A DNA stretch of 25,469 nucleotides from UBA6115 sp964346355. Its GTDB lineage: Bacteria; Bacillota; Clostridia; Christensenellales; Aristaeellaceae. The stretch lies in the NCBI GenBank assembly GCA_964346355.1, contig CAYFUH010000023.1:1-25469 (forward strand), in the 5' to 3' direction. Below are positions 5,856 to 15,060 of the stretch, in pieces. The notes beneath the pieces were generated by a model, which was not told the origin of the DNA, did not search any database, and saw only the letters and a list, made by a program, of their open reading frames with translations. Each line of letters starts with the position of its first letter. Position 1 is the stretch's first letter. The position numbers were made by a program, and so were the translations under genes.

Positions 5856-7079
5856 ATGCGTATCTTTGTATTCAGTGAAATCGGACCGCTCAAAAAGGTC
5901 CTGATTCACCGTCCAGGGCCGGAGCTGGAGCAGCTCACGCCGCCCCACTTAACCCGTATGCTCTTTGATGACATCCCCTACCTCAAGGGCGCGCAGGAGG
6001 AGCACGACCTGTTTGCCAAAGCCCTGCGGGATGAAGGGGCACAGGTGTGCTATCTGAAGGATATGACAGCCCAAAGCCTGCACAGCCCGGCCATCAAGGA
6101 AGCCTTTGTGCGGGAATTTATTGATGCAAGCGGTCCGGTTGCCGTGCATGAGCGCGCGACGCTGGAGCGCTTGTTGCTTGAGATGGATACAGCCGCCATG
6201 GTGGAGAAAACCATGGCCGGCGTCACCTATGAGGACGCGGCTTTGTATGCCCGCTATCCGCTCACGCGCCTGGTGCGGCGGGACATGAGCTATCTGCTGG
6301 ATCCCATCCCCAACCTGTACTTCACGCGGGATCCCTTCTCCACCATCGGCCATGGCGTGGCCTATTCCAGCATGTACTCACAAACCCGCCAGCGGGAAAC
6401 CATCTACGGCCGCTACATCATGGAACACCACCCGGATTATGAGGGCAACATCAAATCCTGGTACCAGTCCAGCCTGCCCTTCAGCATCGAAGGCGGCGAC
6501 ATTTTAAACCTGGGCAACGGCGTTTTGGGCGTGGGCTTGTCCCAGCGCACCACGCCGGAGGCCATTGAGCAGTTATGCCGCAACCTGGCAAAGGATAAAG
6601 ACAGCGGCATCACCAGCATCCTGGTGTTCTACATCCCCAACGTGCGCGCCTTCATGCACCTGGACACCGTGTTTACCCAGGTGGACCGGGGCGTGTACAC
6701 CATCCACCCGGGCATTTTGCCCACCCTGCGCATGTTCAAGGTCTGGATGGGGGGCGAGCAGCTGTTTGTGCGCGAGTTGGAAGGCAAGCTGGAGGACATC
6801 CTGAAGGATTCCCTGCACCTTGATCAGGTGACGCTGATTAAGTGCGGCGGCTCTGACATGATCGCGTCGGAGCGCGAGCAGTGGAACGACGGCAGCAACA
6901 CCCTGTGCGTATCCCCCGGTGCCGTCATTGTGTATGACCGCAACAGCATCACCAACCGCATCCTGCAGGACCACGGCATCCGCACCATTGAGATCCCGGG
7001 TTCCGAATTGGGCCGGGGCCGCGGCGGCCCGCGCTGCATGTCCATGCCCCTTTTGCGCGATACGCTGCCCGCGCTGTAA
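5856..7079 (+). CDS. arcA: Arginine deiminase
   Basis: This 407-residue cytoplasmic enzyme hydrolyses L-arginine to L-citrulline and ammonia, the first step of the arginine deiminase pathway. The guanidino-group-modifying fold is supported by FTRDP (156-160), EGGD (212-215), HLDTVF (268-273, with the catalytic His) and the nucleophilic cysteine in GRGRGGPRCMSMPL (Cys394). The length is typical. AGAGAGG lies 8 bases before the ATG. It is the first gene of a ten-gene operon and is followed after about 100 bases by arcB. In this setting the product ornithine feeds directly into the ornithine fermentation genes downstream rather than being exported. Confidence 0.97.
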   Translation: MRIFVFSEIGPLKKVLIHRPGPELEQLTPPHLTRMLFDDIPYLKGAQEEHDLFAKALRDEGAQVCYLKDMTAQSLHSPAIKEAFVREFIDASGPVAVHERATLERLLLEMDTAAMVEKTMAGVTYEDAALYARYPLTRLVRRDMSYLLDPIPNLYFTRDPFSTIGHGVAYSSMYSQTRQRETIYGRYIMEHHPDYEGNIKSWYQSSLPFSIEGGDILNLGNGVLGVGLSQRTTPEAIEQLCRNLAKDKDSGITSILVFYIPNVRAFMHLDTVFTQVDRGVYTIHPGILPTLRMFKVWMGGEQLFVRELEGKLEDILKDSLHLDQVTLIKCGGSDMIASEREQWNDGSNTLCVSPGAVIVYDRNSITNRILQDHGIRTIEIPGSELGRGRGGPRCMSMPLLRDTLPAL

Positions 7080-7180
7080 GGCTTCCACGAGCCAGTTCAC
7101 CTTACCCCGTGTGCTGAGAACCAAGATAAAACTGACTTCGCTCAAAATTAAAAATGGAAAAATGAAGGAGGACTTAACCC

Positions 7181-8173
7181 ATGCCCGTCAACCTCAAAGG
7201 CCGCAGTTTTCTGACCCTGCTTGACTTCACCCCCCAGGAAATCCGCTACATGCTGGACCTTGCCATGGACCTCAAGCGCAAAAAGCGCGCCGGCATCCGC
7301 GGGGATTTGCTGGCGGGCCGCAACATCGTGCTGCTGTTTGAAAAAACCTCCACCCGCACCCGCTGCGCCTTTGAAACCGCCTGCTGGGATGAGGGCGGCA
7401 ACGCCACCTTCCTGAGCAACTCCCAGATGGGCAAGAAGGAGTCCCTGGAGGACACCGCGAAGGTGCTGGGCCGCTTTTATGACGGCATCGAATTTCGCGG
7501 TTTCGCGCAGCAAACCGTGGTGGACCTGGCCAAGTATTCCGGCGTCCCGGTCTGGAACGGCTTGACCGACCTGTACCACCCCACCCAGGCGCTGGCGGAC
7601 GTGATGACCTTGATGGAAAACACCACCAAGCCGCTTGATGAGTGCAAGCTGGTCTACATGGGCGATGCCCGCAACAACGTGGCCAACTCCCTGATGATCA
7701 TCTGCGCCAAGCTGGGCATGACCTATGGCGCCATCTCCCCCAAGGAGCTGTCACCCGATCCCGAACTGGTCAAACAGATGCGGGCGTTGGCAAAGGAAAC
7801 CGGCGCTCGGATTGAACTGTCCAATGAGCTGGATCTTCTTCAGGGTGCGGACGCCGTTTACACCGACGTCTGGGTGTCCATGGGCGAGGAGGACATGTTC
7901 AAGGAGCGCATCGCCCTGCTGGAAGACTACCGCGTAAACAGCGCCGCCATGCAGCGTACCAACAACCCGCACTGCATTTTCCTGCACTGCCTGCCCGCCT
8001 TCCACGACCTGAACACCACCATCGGTGTTGAGGTCAAAGAGAAATACGGCTTGAGCGAGATGGAAGTATCCGACGAGGTCTTCCGTTCACAGGCGTCCAA
8101 GGTATTTGACCAGGCGGAGAACCGTCTGCACACCATCAAAGCGGTCATGGTCGCGACCATCGGCCGTCAATAA
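7181..8173 (+). CDS. arcB: Ornithine carbamoyltransferase (catabolic type)
   Basis: This 330-residue cytoplasmic enzyme interconverts citrulline plus phosphate with ornithine plus carbamoyl phosphate. It carries the carbamoyl-phosphate loop STRTR (57-61), HPTQ (133-136), the ornithine-side DVWVSMG (229-235) and the HCLPAFHD segment (269-276) with the reactive cysteine. Position between arcA and the ornithine-degrading genes, with carbamate kinase at the end of the same operon, indicates the catabolic (phosphorolytic) direction. GAAGGAGG precedes the ATG. The stop at 8171-8173 is followed within 10 bases by ord. Family members used for biosynthesis look alike, so direction is inferred from context. 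Confidence 0.96.
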   Translation: MPVNLKGRSFLTLLDFTPQEIRYMLDLAMDLKRKKRAGIRGDLLAGRNIVLLFEKTSTRTRCAFETACWDEGGNATFLSNSQMGKKESLEDTAKVLGRFYDGIEFRGFAQQTVVDLAKYSGVPVWNGLTDLYHPTQALADVMTLMENTTKPLDECKLVYMGDARNNVANSLMIICAKLGMTYGAISPKELSPDPELVKQMRALAKETGARIELSNELDLLQGADAVYTDVWVSMGEEDMFKERIALLEDYRVNSAAMQRTNNPHCIFLHCLPAFHDLNTTIGVEVKEKYGLSEMEVSDEVFRSQASKVFDQAENRLHTIKAVMVATIGRQ

Positions 8174-8183
8174 GGAGGAAAAG

Positions 8184-9245
8184 ATGAGAAACGTACGCGT
8201 TGCCCTGTGGGGCTTTGGGGCGATGGGCAAGGGCATGGCCAAATTGCTGCTCTCCCGCATCGGGGTGGAGATCGTCGGTGTTTGTGACCGCTACCCTGAA
8301 ATTATTGGCAAAAGCATCTATGACCTGCTGGAAGTGGAGCAGCAAAGCCGGCCTGATATCCTGGTTGTGGACAATATTGATGAGGCCCTTGTGAACACAC
8401 CCGTTGACATCTGCATCGTGGCCACGGATTCCTTCGTGCAGGATGTCTACCCCAAGATCAAGCACGTCATCCAAAAGGGCATCAACGTGCTCACCATCGC
8501 TGAGGAGATGGCCTACCCCTGGGCGCAGGAGCCGGAGCTGTCCCGCAAGATGGACCGCTTAGCGCGGGAGAACAAGGTATCCATCCTGGGCACGGGCATC
8601 AACCCCGGCCTCATGATGGACCTGCTGGCTGTCTGCCTGTCCGGCGCCATGACAGAGGTGGCCCACGTGCGCTGCGAGCGCGTGAACAGCCTCAGCCCCT
8701 TTGGGGAGACCGTCATGCACGAGCAGGGCATCGGCATTTCCGTGGAGCAGTTTGACAAGGGCGTAGAAGACGGCAGCCTGGCCGGCCATGTGGGCTTCCA
8801 CGAGTCCGCCGCCATGATCGCAAAAGCCCTGGGCATGAGCTATGACAGCTTAAAACAGCAAATGCTGCCCATCATCACCGATGTGGACCGCAAAAGCCCG
8901 CACGGCTTTGCAAAAAAGGGGCATATCGCGGGCGTCAACATGACGGCCCAGGCGATGGCAGGCGACAAGGAGATGATCAGCCTCATCCATCCCCAGCAGA
9001 TTGAGCCTGAGCAGGTGGGTGTGGACACAGGGGACTACATCACCTTAACCGGCACCCCGCCCATTGACATGGCGGTCAAGCCCGAGGTCAACGGCGGGCT
9101 GGGCACCATCGCCATGGCCTGCAACATGCTGCCCTTTGTGGTGGCGGCTAAGCCCGGCTTGCTCAGCATGCTGGACTTGCCCGTGCCGCGCTGCGTGATG
9201 GGCGACTACCGCGAGATCGCCTTCCCGGAGGGCCGCCATGAGTAA
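8184..9245 (+). CDS. ord: 2,4-diaminopentanoate dehydrogenase
   Basis: This 353-residue NAD(P)-dependent enzyme oxidatively deaminates (2R,4S)-2,4-diaminopentanoate to 2-amino-4-oxopentanoate. A Rossmann nucleotide-binding site is visible at the start, ALWGFGAMGKGMAKLL (G10, G12, G15). The central GTGINPGLMMD segment is typical of the dihydrodipicolinate-reductase-like fold of this family. The identification also rests on its place directly before ortA, ortB, oraS and oraE, the order known from Clostridium sticklandii and C. difficile. The ATG at 8184 has TAAGGAGGAAAAG just upstream; the frame is open further upstream, but that part overlaps arcB. The last 8 bases overlap ortA. Confidence 0.93.
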   Translation: MRNVRVALWGFGAMGKGMAKLLLSRIGVEIVGVCDRYPEIIGKSIYDLLEVEQQSRPDILVVDNIDEALVNTPVDICIVATDSFVQDVYPKIKHVIQKGINVLTIAEEMAYPWAQEPELSRKMDRLARENKVSILGTGINPGLMMDLLAVCLSGAMTEVAHVRCERVNSLSPFGETVMHEQGIGISVEQFDKGVEDGSLAGHVGFHESAAMIAKALGMSYDSLKQQMLPIITDVDRKSPHGFAKKGHIAGVNMTAQAMAGDKEMISLIHPQQIEPEQVGVDTGDYITLTGTPPIDMAVKPEVNGGLGTIAMACNMLPFVVAAKPGLLSMLDLPVPRCVMGDYREIAFPEGRHE

Positions 9246-9543
9246 AAAAGGCGATTGGGTCCTGCTGCAAAACGTCATTTTGCAACCGACTGAGCGCGCG
9301 CCGCAGGTGCCGGAGGACACCAAGCAGGTGCCTTTAAAACAATGGGTGAAGGGCTGGCTGATAGCGGATGCCGAAATCGGCCAGGAAGCCACAGCCCGCA
9401 CGCGCACCGGCCGCGTCATCAAAGGAACCCTGGTTGAGGAAGCCCCCAATTACACCCACAGCTTTGGCCAGTTCATTCCGGAGTTGCTCAAGGTGCAGGA
9501 AGGCATCAAGGCAGCCATGTGGGGAGAGGAGGCGCAGGCATGA
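9238..9543 (+). CDS. ortA: 2-amino-4-ketopentanoate thiolase, alpha subunit
   Basis: This 101-residue protein is the small subunit of the two-component thiolase that cleaves 2-amino-4-ketopentanoate with CoA to alanine and acetyl-CoA. It has the family features of a basic N-terminal stretch (KKGDWVLLQ) and a central RTRTGRVIKGTL followed by the conserved PNYTHSFG segment. It has no catalytic motif of its own; the PLP site is in OrtB. It starts inside the last codons of ord (8-base overlap) and its TGA overlaps the ortB start (ATGA), so the three genes are probably translationally coupled. Confidence 0.93.
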   Translation: MSKKGDWVLLQNVILQPTERAPQVPEDTKQVPLKQWVKGWLIADAEIGQEATARTRTGRVIKGTLVEEAPNYTHSFGQFIPELLKVQEGIKAAMWGEEAQA

Positions 9544-10952
9544 GCGATCTGTCCTATCAGGCGGTCATGGGCCGCAAAAACCAGATCATGAAGGCCGCTG
9601 TCGGCTTGGATTACGACCAGTTTGAATTGGAAGGCATCGCCTTTGACTATGAGCGCATGATGGCCTCCTCGAGGCTCACCATCAACCAGGTGATGGACGT
9701 GATGCACTCCTTTGGCGTGGGCAACACGCCCCTGGTGGAGCTAAAAAACATCACCGCCCTGGCCCGCCGCCATGCCAAACCGGGCTATGGCGCGCGCATC
9801 GTGGTGAAGGACGAGGCCTGCAACCCCTCCGGCTCCTTCAAGGCGCGCCGCGCGGCCCTGTCTGTGCACATCGCCAAGCAGCTGGGCTACAAGGGCGTCA
9901 TCACCGCCACCAGCGGCAACTACGGCGCCGCCGTCGCCTCCTGCTGCGCCAAGGCAGGCCTCAAGTGCATTGTGGTGCAGGAGTGTTTTGACAGCAGGGG
10001 CAAAGGCCAGCCCGAGATCATTGAGAAAGCCCGCAAGTGCGAAGCCCTGGGCGCGGAGGTCATCCAGCTGTCCGTTGGACCCGAGCTGTTCTATGTCTTC
10101 CTGCGCCTGCTGGAGCAGACCGGCTACTTCAACGCTTCCCTCTACACCCCCTTTGGCATCCAGGGCGTGGAGTCCCTGGGCTATGAGATCGCCCTGCAGT
10201 GCCGCGAGCAATTTGGCAAGGACCCGGACATGGTGGTCGCCACCAACGCGGGCGGCGGCAACCTCACCGGCACCGCGCGCGGCTTGCTGCAAGCGGGCTG
10301 CAAGGCGCCCATCGTCGCCGCCAGCGTCGACCTCAAGGGCCTGCACATGGCCAGCGACACCCAGTTTAACCGCAAATCCTTCACCACAGGGCACACCGGC
10401 TTTGGCATGCCCTTCACCACCTGGCCCGACCGCTCCGACGTGCCGCGCAGCGCGGCGCGCCCCCTGCGCTACATGCAGCGCTATGTCACCGTCACCCAGG
10501 GCGAGGTCTTCTACACCACCGAAATGCTGGCGGTGTTAGAGGGCATGGAGCGCGGCCCGGCCGGCAACACCAGCCTGACCGCCGCCTTTTCACTGGCGCA
10601 GGACTTGCCAGAAGACGCCATCCTCATCGTGCAGGAGACGGAGTACACGGGCGCGGGCAAGCACCAAAACGCACAGCTGGCTTTCGCGCGGGAGAACGGC
10701 ATTAGCATCTCAATCGGTGACCCCGCTGTTCAGACCCCGGGCGAATCCATCGTGCTGCCCGAGCGCCCTGAGCAAATCAAGGCGGTGGAGGTAGATCTAA
10801 ACCGCCTGCGCCGCTCCTTCATCAACAACGCCTTTGGAAAAGACATCATCATGCCGGATGCGGCAACGCTTTCCTACCTGGCGGAGGAAATCAACCTGCC
10901 CGTTGACCAAACCCGCGCCCTGATTGAACACATGCTGGAGGAATCCAAATGA
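9540..10952 (+). CDS. ortB: 2-amino-4-ketopentanoate thiolase, beta subunit (PLP-dependent)
   Basis: This 470-residue protein is of the tryptophan-synthase-beta/threonine-synthase fold. The PLP lysine sits in PSGSFKARRA (Lys101), the substrate loop in TATSGNYGAA (122-131) and the phosphate-binding glycine cluster in NAGGGNLTGTA. With OrtA it performs CoA-dependent thiolysis of 2-amino-4-ketopentanoate to D-alanine or alanine and acetyl-CoA. The ATG at 9540, overlapping the ortA stop and preceded by AGGAGG 7 bases upstream, is chosen over an in-frame ATG at 9519. The last four bases overlap oraS (ATGA). Confidence 0.95.
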   Translation: MSDLSYQAVMGRKNQIMKAAVGLDYDQFELEGIAFDYERMMASSRLTINQVMDVMHSFGVGNTPLVELKNITALARRHAKPGYGARIVVKDEACNPSGSFKARRAALSVHIAKQLGYKGVITATSGNYGAAVASCCAKAGLKCIVVQECFDSRGKGQPEIIEKARKCEALGAEVIQLSVGPELFYVFLRLLEQTGYFNASLYTPFGIQGVESLGYEIALQCREQFGKDPDMVVATNAGGGNLTGTARGLLQAGCKAPIVAASVDLKGLHMASDTQFNRKSFTTGHTGFGMPFTTWPDRSDVPRSAARPLRYMQRYVTVTQGEVFYTTEMLAVLEGMERGPAGNTSLTAAFSLAQDLPEDAILIVQETEYTGAGKHQNAQLAFARENGISISIGDPAVQTPGESIVLPERPEQIKAVEVDLNRLRRSFINNAFGKDIIMPDAATLSYLAEEINLPVDQTRALIEHMLEESK

Positions 10953-11323
10953 AAAGACCTGATGATTACAAGGCGCGCGCAGCCCACCTCGCCGATTTGA
11001 GCGATGAGCAGCTGCACGCCCGCTTCTGGGAGCTGGCCAAAACGCTCACCGATCCCCTTTTGCGCATGGGCTTTGAATACACCACGCCCTCCATTGAGCG
11101 CAGCGTGCTGTTGCGCATGGGCTTCTCCTCCCTGGAATGCAAAGCCATTGTGGACGGCTGCCTGGAGCATGGCCTCCTGGGCCATGGCGCGGGCCATGTC
11201 GTCTTTAAGGCCTCCAAGGCTTGGGACCTGAGCATCCGCGAGGCGGGGCTCAAGCTTATTTCCCTTGAAAACTGGGACGAAGTGAAAACCTGGTTCAACA
11301 AAGGAGGGCAGCAGCATGTCTGA
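10949..11323 (+). CDS. oraS: D-ornithine 4,5-aminomutase, small (S) subunit
   Basis: This 124-residue protein is the small subunit of the B12- and PLP-dependent aminomutase that moves the terminal amino group of D-ornithine to C4, giving 2,4-diaminopentanoate. The helical N-terminal part (RAAHLADLSDEQLHARFWEL) and the segment ERSVLLRMGFSSLECKAIV fit the OraS family, as does the length. It has no cofactor-binding residues and is thought to support the large subunit. The gene overlaps ortB by 4 bases and oraE by 8 bases, which keeps the two mutase subunits in step. Confidence 0.94.
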   Translation: MKRPDDYKARAAHLADLSDEQLHARFWELAKTLTDPLLRMGFEYTTPSIERSVLLRMGFSSLECKAIVDGCLEHGLLGHGAGHVVFKASKAWDLSIREAGLKLISLENWDEVKTWFNKGGQQHV

Positions 11324-13526
11324 TTACAAATTGAAGCCGGATGCCGCCCTGGACATTCGTGAAATCTTAAACGGGCTTGCACATTACCGCCCGCGCCGCC
11401 GCGGCTGGACCTGGCGCAAGCCCGTGCCCAACTTGAAGCTGGGCAGCTTCACCTACCGCGATTGCACAGAGCCGCTGACACGCAACGTGCCCCTGCCGCC
11501 CGCGCACCACTTTGGCAACATCGACCCGCAGCCGCAGCCTGTCATCACCACGGAGATCGCCTCCGGCCGCTTTGAGGACGACATCCGCCGCATGCGCATG
11601 GCCGCCCACCACGGCGCCGACCACATCATGGTCATCCGCACCGCCGGGCAGAGCCATTTTGACAGCCTCATCGAGGGCACACCCCAGGGCGTGGGCGGGG
11701 TGCCCATCACCCGCAAGCAGGTGCGTGCCCAGCGCAAGGCCCTGGATTATATCGAGGACGAGGTGGGCCGCCCCATCAACTACCACTCCTATGTCTCCGG
11801 TGTTGCCGGGCCCGAGATCGCCGTCATGTTCGCCGAGGAAGGCGTCAATGGCGCGCACCAGGACCCGCAGTACAATGTCATCTACCGCAACATCAACATG
11901 CTGCGCTCCTTTGTGGACGCGTGCGAATCCAAGCACGTCATGGCTTGGGCCGGCATTGCGCAGATTGACGGTGCGCACAACGCCAACGCCACCGCCCGCG
12001 ATGCCTGGAAGGTCATGCCCGAGCTCATGGTGCAGCACGCCATCAACTCCCAGTTCTCCCTGGGCTGCGGCATGCGCCGGGACCTCATCTGCCTGTCCAC
12101 TGTGCCGCCCACGGCCACGCCCGCGCCCTGCATGTACTACGACCTGCCCTACGCTGTCGCCCTGCGCGAATTGTTTGATGGCTTCCGCATGCGCGCGCAG
12201 ATGAACACCAAGTACATCCAGTCCTCCGTGCGCGAAGCCACGGTCACGCATGTCCTCAACATGTTCATCTCCAAGCTCACCTCCGCTGACATCCAGTCCA
12301 CCATCACGCCGGACGAAGGCCGCAACGTGCCCTGGCACATCTATAACATCGAAGCCTGCGACACCGCCAAGCAAACCCTGGTGGGCTTAGACGGCTTGAT
12401 GGACATGGTGGAACTAAAGGACAGCGGCTACCTGCGCGAAAAAGCGCGGGAGCTGAAGGAGCGCGCCATCCTCTTCATGGAGGAGATGATAGAAAACGGC
12501 GGCTACTTCAAGGCTGTTGCCGAGGGCCAGTTTGTGGACTCCGGCCTCTTCCCCGAGCGCAATGGTGACGGCATCGTCCGCGCCATTGACGGCGGCGTCG
12601 GCGCCGGCACCCTCATCCAGCGGGCGGAGGACTATCTGGCGCCGGTCACCGCGCACTTTGGCTACAACAACACCCTGGCTTATGGCCTGCAGGACGGCGA
12701 TGACCCCGCCACCCTCATTGACGGCTGCACCTTCCAGAAGCCCGAACTCATCCAGTACATTGATGAGTTGGACGAGGAGGACAATGTCAACGTCCGCATG
12801 GCGCAGACGGAAGCCTTCCGCCAGCCCGGCGGCGAGTATATCAAGCCGGAGATGGAATGGCTGGGCGACGGCACCGTCATGCTGACCATGTTCTTCCCCA
12901 CCAACGAAAAAGTCGCGGAGGCTGCGGCCCTGGAAGCCGCCAAGCGCATGAATTTGCAGGAGGCAGAAATCATCTCCCGCGAGGTCATGCACCCGGTGGA
13001 CGGCACGCGCATTGAGCTGAAGGCCAAGGTGCCCTTTGAACTTAAGATCGCGGACCTGGAAATCCAGGAGGATCCCGAGGTCTACACCGATGACGAGCTG
13101 CGCGAAGCCTTTGAGAAAAAGCCCATGACCGTTGTGTGCGGTACCGTGGGCGAGGACGAGCACTCCGTGGGCCTGCGCGAAATCATCGACATCAAGCACG
13201 GCGGCATCGAAAAATACGGCGTCAAGGTACACTACCTGGGCACATCCGTCCCGCCGGAGAAACTGGTAAACGCCGCCATCGAGCTGGGTGCCCAGGGCAT
13301 CCTGGCGTCCGCCATCATCAGCCACGACAACATCCACTACAAGAACATCGCCCTGGTGGACCGCCTGGCGCGGGAGCAGGGCGTGCGCGACAAGCTGGTC
13401 TTCTTAGCCGGCGGCACCCAGGTCACGCCCGAATTGGCCCGCGAAGCCGGCGCCGATGAAGGCTTTGGCCGCGGTTCCAAGGGCCCGCACGTCGCGACGG
13501 CCCTGGTGAAGCTGCGGAAGGACTGA
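11316..13526 (+). CDS. oraE: D-ornithine 4,5-aminomutase, large (E) subunit
   Basis: This 736-residue catalytic subunit has an N-terminal TIM-barrel part (about 1-500) and a C-terminal B12-binding Rossmann domain. The base-off cobalamin motif DxHxxG is present as DEHSVG, with the cobalt ligand at His616. The PLP lysine known in the C. sticklandii enzyme (Lys629, eleven residues after His618) is matched by Lys627 in DIKHGG, with the same eleven-residue spacing. The glycine-rich end of the domain (AGGTQVTPELAREAGADEGFGRGSKG) is also typical. All key residues are present, so the enzyme is predicted to be active. GGAGGG lies 7 bases before the ATG. It is followed by 151 non-coding bases with a strong hairpin before the next gene. 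Confidence 0.97.
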   Translation: MSDYKLKPDAALDIREILNGLAHYRPRRRGWTWRKPVPNLKLGSFTYRDCTEPLTRNVPLPPAHHFGNIDPQPQPVITTEIASGRFEDDIRRMRMAAHHGADHIMVIRTAGQSHFDSLIEGTPQGVGGVPITRKQVRAQRKALDYIEDEVGRPINYHSYVSGVAGPEIAVMFAEEGVNGAHQDPQYNVIYRNINMLRSFVDACESKHVMAWAGIAQIDGAHNANATARDAWKVMPELMVQHAINSQFSLGCGMRRDLICLSTVPPTATPAPCMYYDLPYAVALRELFDGFRMRAQMNTKYIQSSVREATVTHVLNMFISKLTSADIQSTITPDEGRNVPWHIYNIEACDTAKQTLVGLDGLMDMVELKDSGYLREKARELKERAILFMEEMIENGGYFKAVAEGQFVDSGLFPERNGDGIVRAIDGGVGAGTLIQRAEDYLAPVTAHFGYNNTLAYGLQDGDDPATLIDGCTFQKPELIQYIDELDEEDNVNVRMAQTEAFRQPGGEYIKPEMEWLGDGTVMLTMFFPTNEKVAEAAALEAAKRMNLQEAEIISREVMHPVDGTRIELKAKVPFELKIADLEIQEDPEVYTDDELREAFEKKPMTVVCGTVGEDEHSVGLREIIDIKHGGIEKYGVKVHYLGTSVPPEKLVNAAIELGAQGILASAIISHDNIHYKNIALVDRLAREQGVRDKLVFLAGGTQVTPELAREAGADEGFGRGSKGPHVATALVKLRKD

Positions 13527-13568
13527 GGACACCTTTATAAACCTTCTAAATGATTCATAAAAATAACC

Positions 13569-13612
13569 GGGCAAACCACCACCTGATGTACCTTCATCAG
13601 GGGTGCTTGCCC
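13569..13612 (+). repeat. Stable hairpin between oraE and the glmL-like gene
   Basis: GGGCAA (13569-13574) pairs with TTGCCC (13607-13612), CACC with GGTG, and CTGATG (13583-13588) with CATCAG (13595-13600), closing on a 6-base loop. No T-run follows, so it is not a classical terminator. It may set relative transcript levels or mark an mRNA end within the operon. Confidence 0.65.
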
Positions 13613-13677
13613 ATTGAGGTGAACGGGGCAAAGGGGGCTGGCGCTCCCTTGTCCCGCACCCCGTGAAAGGAAGCCCT

Positions 13678-15060
13678 GTGAGCAGGAAACACGTACATGT
13701 GGACGCCCTGGTGGCGGAGATCGGCTCCACCACCACGGTGGTGAGCGCCTTTGACGGCCTTGCAAAGACCCCGTCCTTTGTAGGCCAGGGCATGGCGCCG
13801 ACCACGGCGCAGGAAGGCGATGTCACGCTGGGCCTCAATGCCGCGATTGATGACGTAAAGGCGCGGCTTTGTGCGGATGAGCTGCACTGGCAGCAGATGT
13901 TCGCCGCTTCCAGTGCTGCGGGCGGCCTGTCCATGAGCGTGCATGGCCTGGTGTATGACATGACGGCCAGGGCTGCGCAGATGGCGGCCTTGGGCGCGGG
14001 CGCGGTGGTGCGCCAGGTCACGGCGGGTCGGCTTGGGCAATACGAGTGCAGGGCGCTTTCGCAGTTGAAACCCAACCTGATTTTGCTGGCTGGCGGCACG
14101 GATTACGGCGACCGCGAGACGGCGGTGTACAACGCGCGTCAGATTGCGGGCTTGCGCCTGAACATCCCGGCGCTGTTCGCAGGCAACTGCGCAGCGGCGG
14201 AGGAGGTTTCGGACATCTTTGCATCAGCGGGCCAGCCCCTCACCGTGATTGAAAACGTGTACCCCCGGCTGGATCAGCTCAACATCGAACCGGCCCGGCG
14301 CGCGATTCAGGATTTGTTTGAGGTGCACATCGTGAAGGCACCGGGCATGTCGCGCATCCGGGAGCTGGTGGGTGGAACCATTTTGCCCACACCGGGTGCA
14401 GTGATGGAGGCGGTTCGGCTGATGCACCCCGCGCTGGGCGACCTCTTGGCGGTGGACGTGGGCGGCGCCACCACGGACGTGCATTCAGCGGCTGCGGGCA
14501 ATGAGGAAATCGCCCGCATCCAGACGCAGCCGGAGCCCTTCTTCAAGCGCACGGTGGAGGGCGACCTGGGCACCTTTGTCAACGCGGGGGAGCTTTCAAA
14601 GCAAGTGGGCATCGCCAAGATTGAGCGCGAGCTGGGGCTTAACGCCACAGCCTTGCTGGATACCTGGCTGCCCATCCCCAAAACGGAAAACCAGCAGCGT
14701 TTAGCCGCGCTTTTGGCCAGGGAGGCGGGCTGCATGGCCATCAGCCGGCACGCCGGTAAATTGCGGCAGGTGTATTTGCCGGAGGGCAGGCGCCGGTTTG
14801 CCGAGGGCAAGGATTTAAGCGAGGCGGGTACCCTGATCGCCACCGGCGGCGCGCTGACCAAACTGGATTTACGCGCTCAGGTATTGCGTGCGCTGCGGGA
14901 TCTGAACAATGCTGGCCAGATGCTGTACCCGGAGCCGGGCGCCATGAAGGTGCTGGTGGATCAGCACTACCTGATGGCGGCGCTGGGCACGCTCAGCCGC
15001 GCCTATCCTGATGCCGCGCTTCGTCTGCTGGAAAAAACCCTGGTAAAGGAGGAGTTATGA
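13678..15060 (+). CDS. GlmL/MutL-like ASKHA protein of ornithine degradation
   Basis: This 460-residue protein is of the MutL/GlmL family, ATPases of the actin/hsp70 fold linked to B12-dependent aminomutases and glutamate mutase. Nucleotide-binding motifs include EIGSTTTVV near the N-terminus (about 14-22), VDVGGATTD (259-267) and ATGGAL near the C-terminus. In clostridial ornithine clusters the same position between oraE and orr is held by such a gene. A role in reactivating the cobalamin enzyme is likely by family but not proven. The start is GTG at 13678, which has AAAGGA 6 bases upstream; an earlier in-frame GTG at 13663 has no ribosome binding site. The stop overlaps the orr start (ATGA). 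Confidence 0.88.
   Translation: MSRKHVHVDALVAEIGSTTTVVSAFDGLAKTPSFVGQGMAPTTAQEGDVTLGLNAAIDDVKARLCADELHWQQMFAASSAAGGLSMSVHGLVYDMTARAAQMAALGAGAVVRQVTAGRLGQYECRALSQLKPNLILLAGGTDYGDRETAVYNARQIAGLRLNIPALFAGNCAAAEEVSDIFASAGQPLTVIENVYPRLDQLNIEPARRAIQDLFEVHIVKAPGMSRIRELVGGTILPTPGAVMEAVRLMHPALGDLLAVDVGGATTDVHSAAAGNEEIARIQTQPEPFFKRTVEGDLGTFVNAGELSKQVGIAKIERELGLNATALLDTWLPIPKTENQQRLAALLAREAGCMAISRHAGKLRQVYLPEGRRRFAEGKDLSEAGTLIATGGALTKLDLRAQVLRALRDLNNAGQMLYPEPGAMKVLVDQHYLMAALGTLSRAYPDAALRLLEKTLVKEEL

Noticed and set aside
5685..5948. Upstream extension of mscS to 5948
   Set aside because: The extension would cross the mscS and arcA promoter region and overlap the arcA start, and the ATG at 5684 has a ribosome binding site and the normal family N-terminus.
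11367..13337. Two minus-strand open frames of over 300 codons opposite oraE
   Set aside because: They mirror the oraE reading frame, are rich in shadow-type Val/Gly/His/Asp composition and match no family, while oraE has all catalytic residues.
13663..13677. GTG at 13663 as the start of the glmL-like gene
   Set aside because: It has no Shine-Dalgarno sequence; the GTG at 13678 has AAAGGA six bases upstream.
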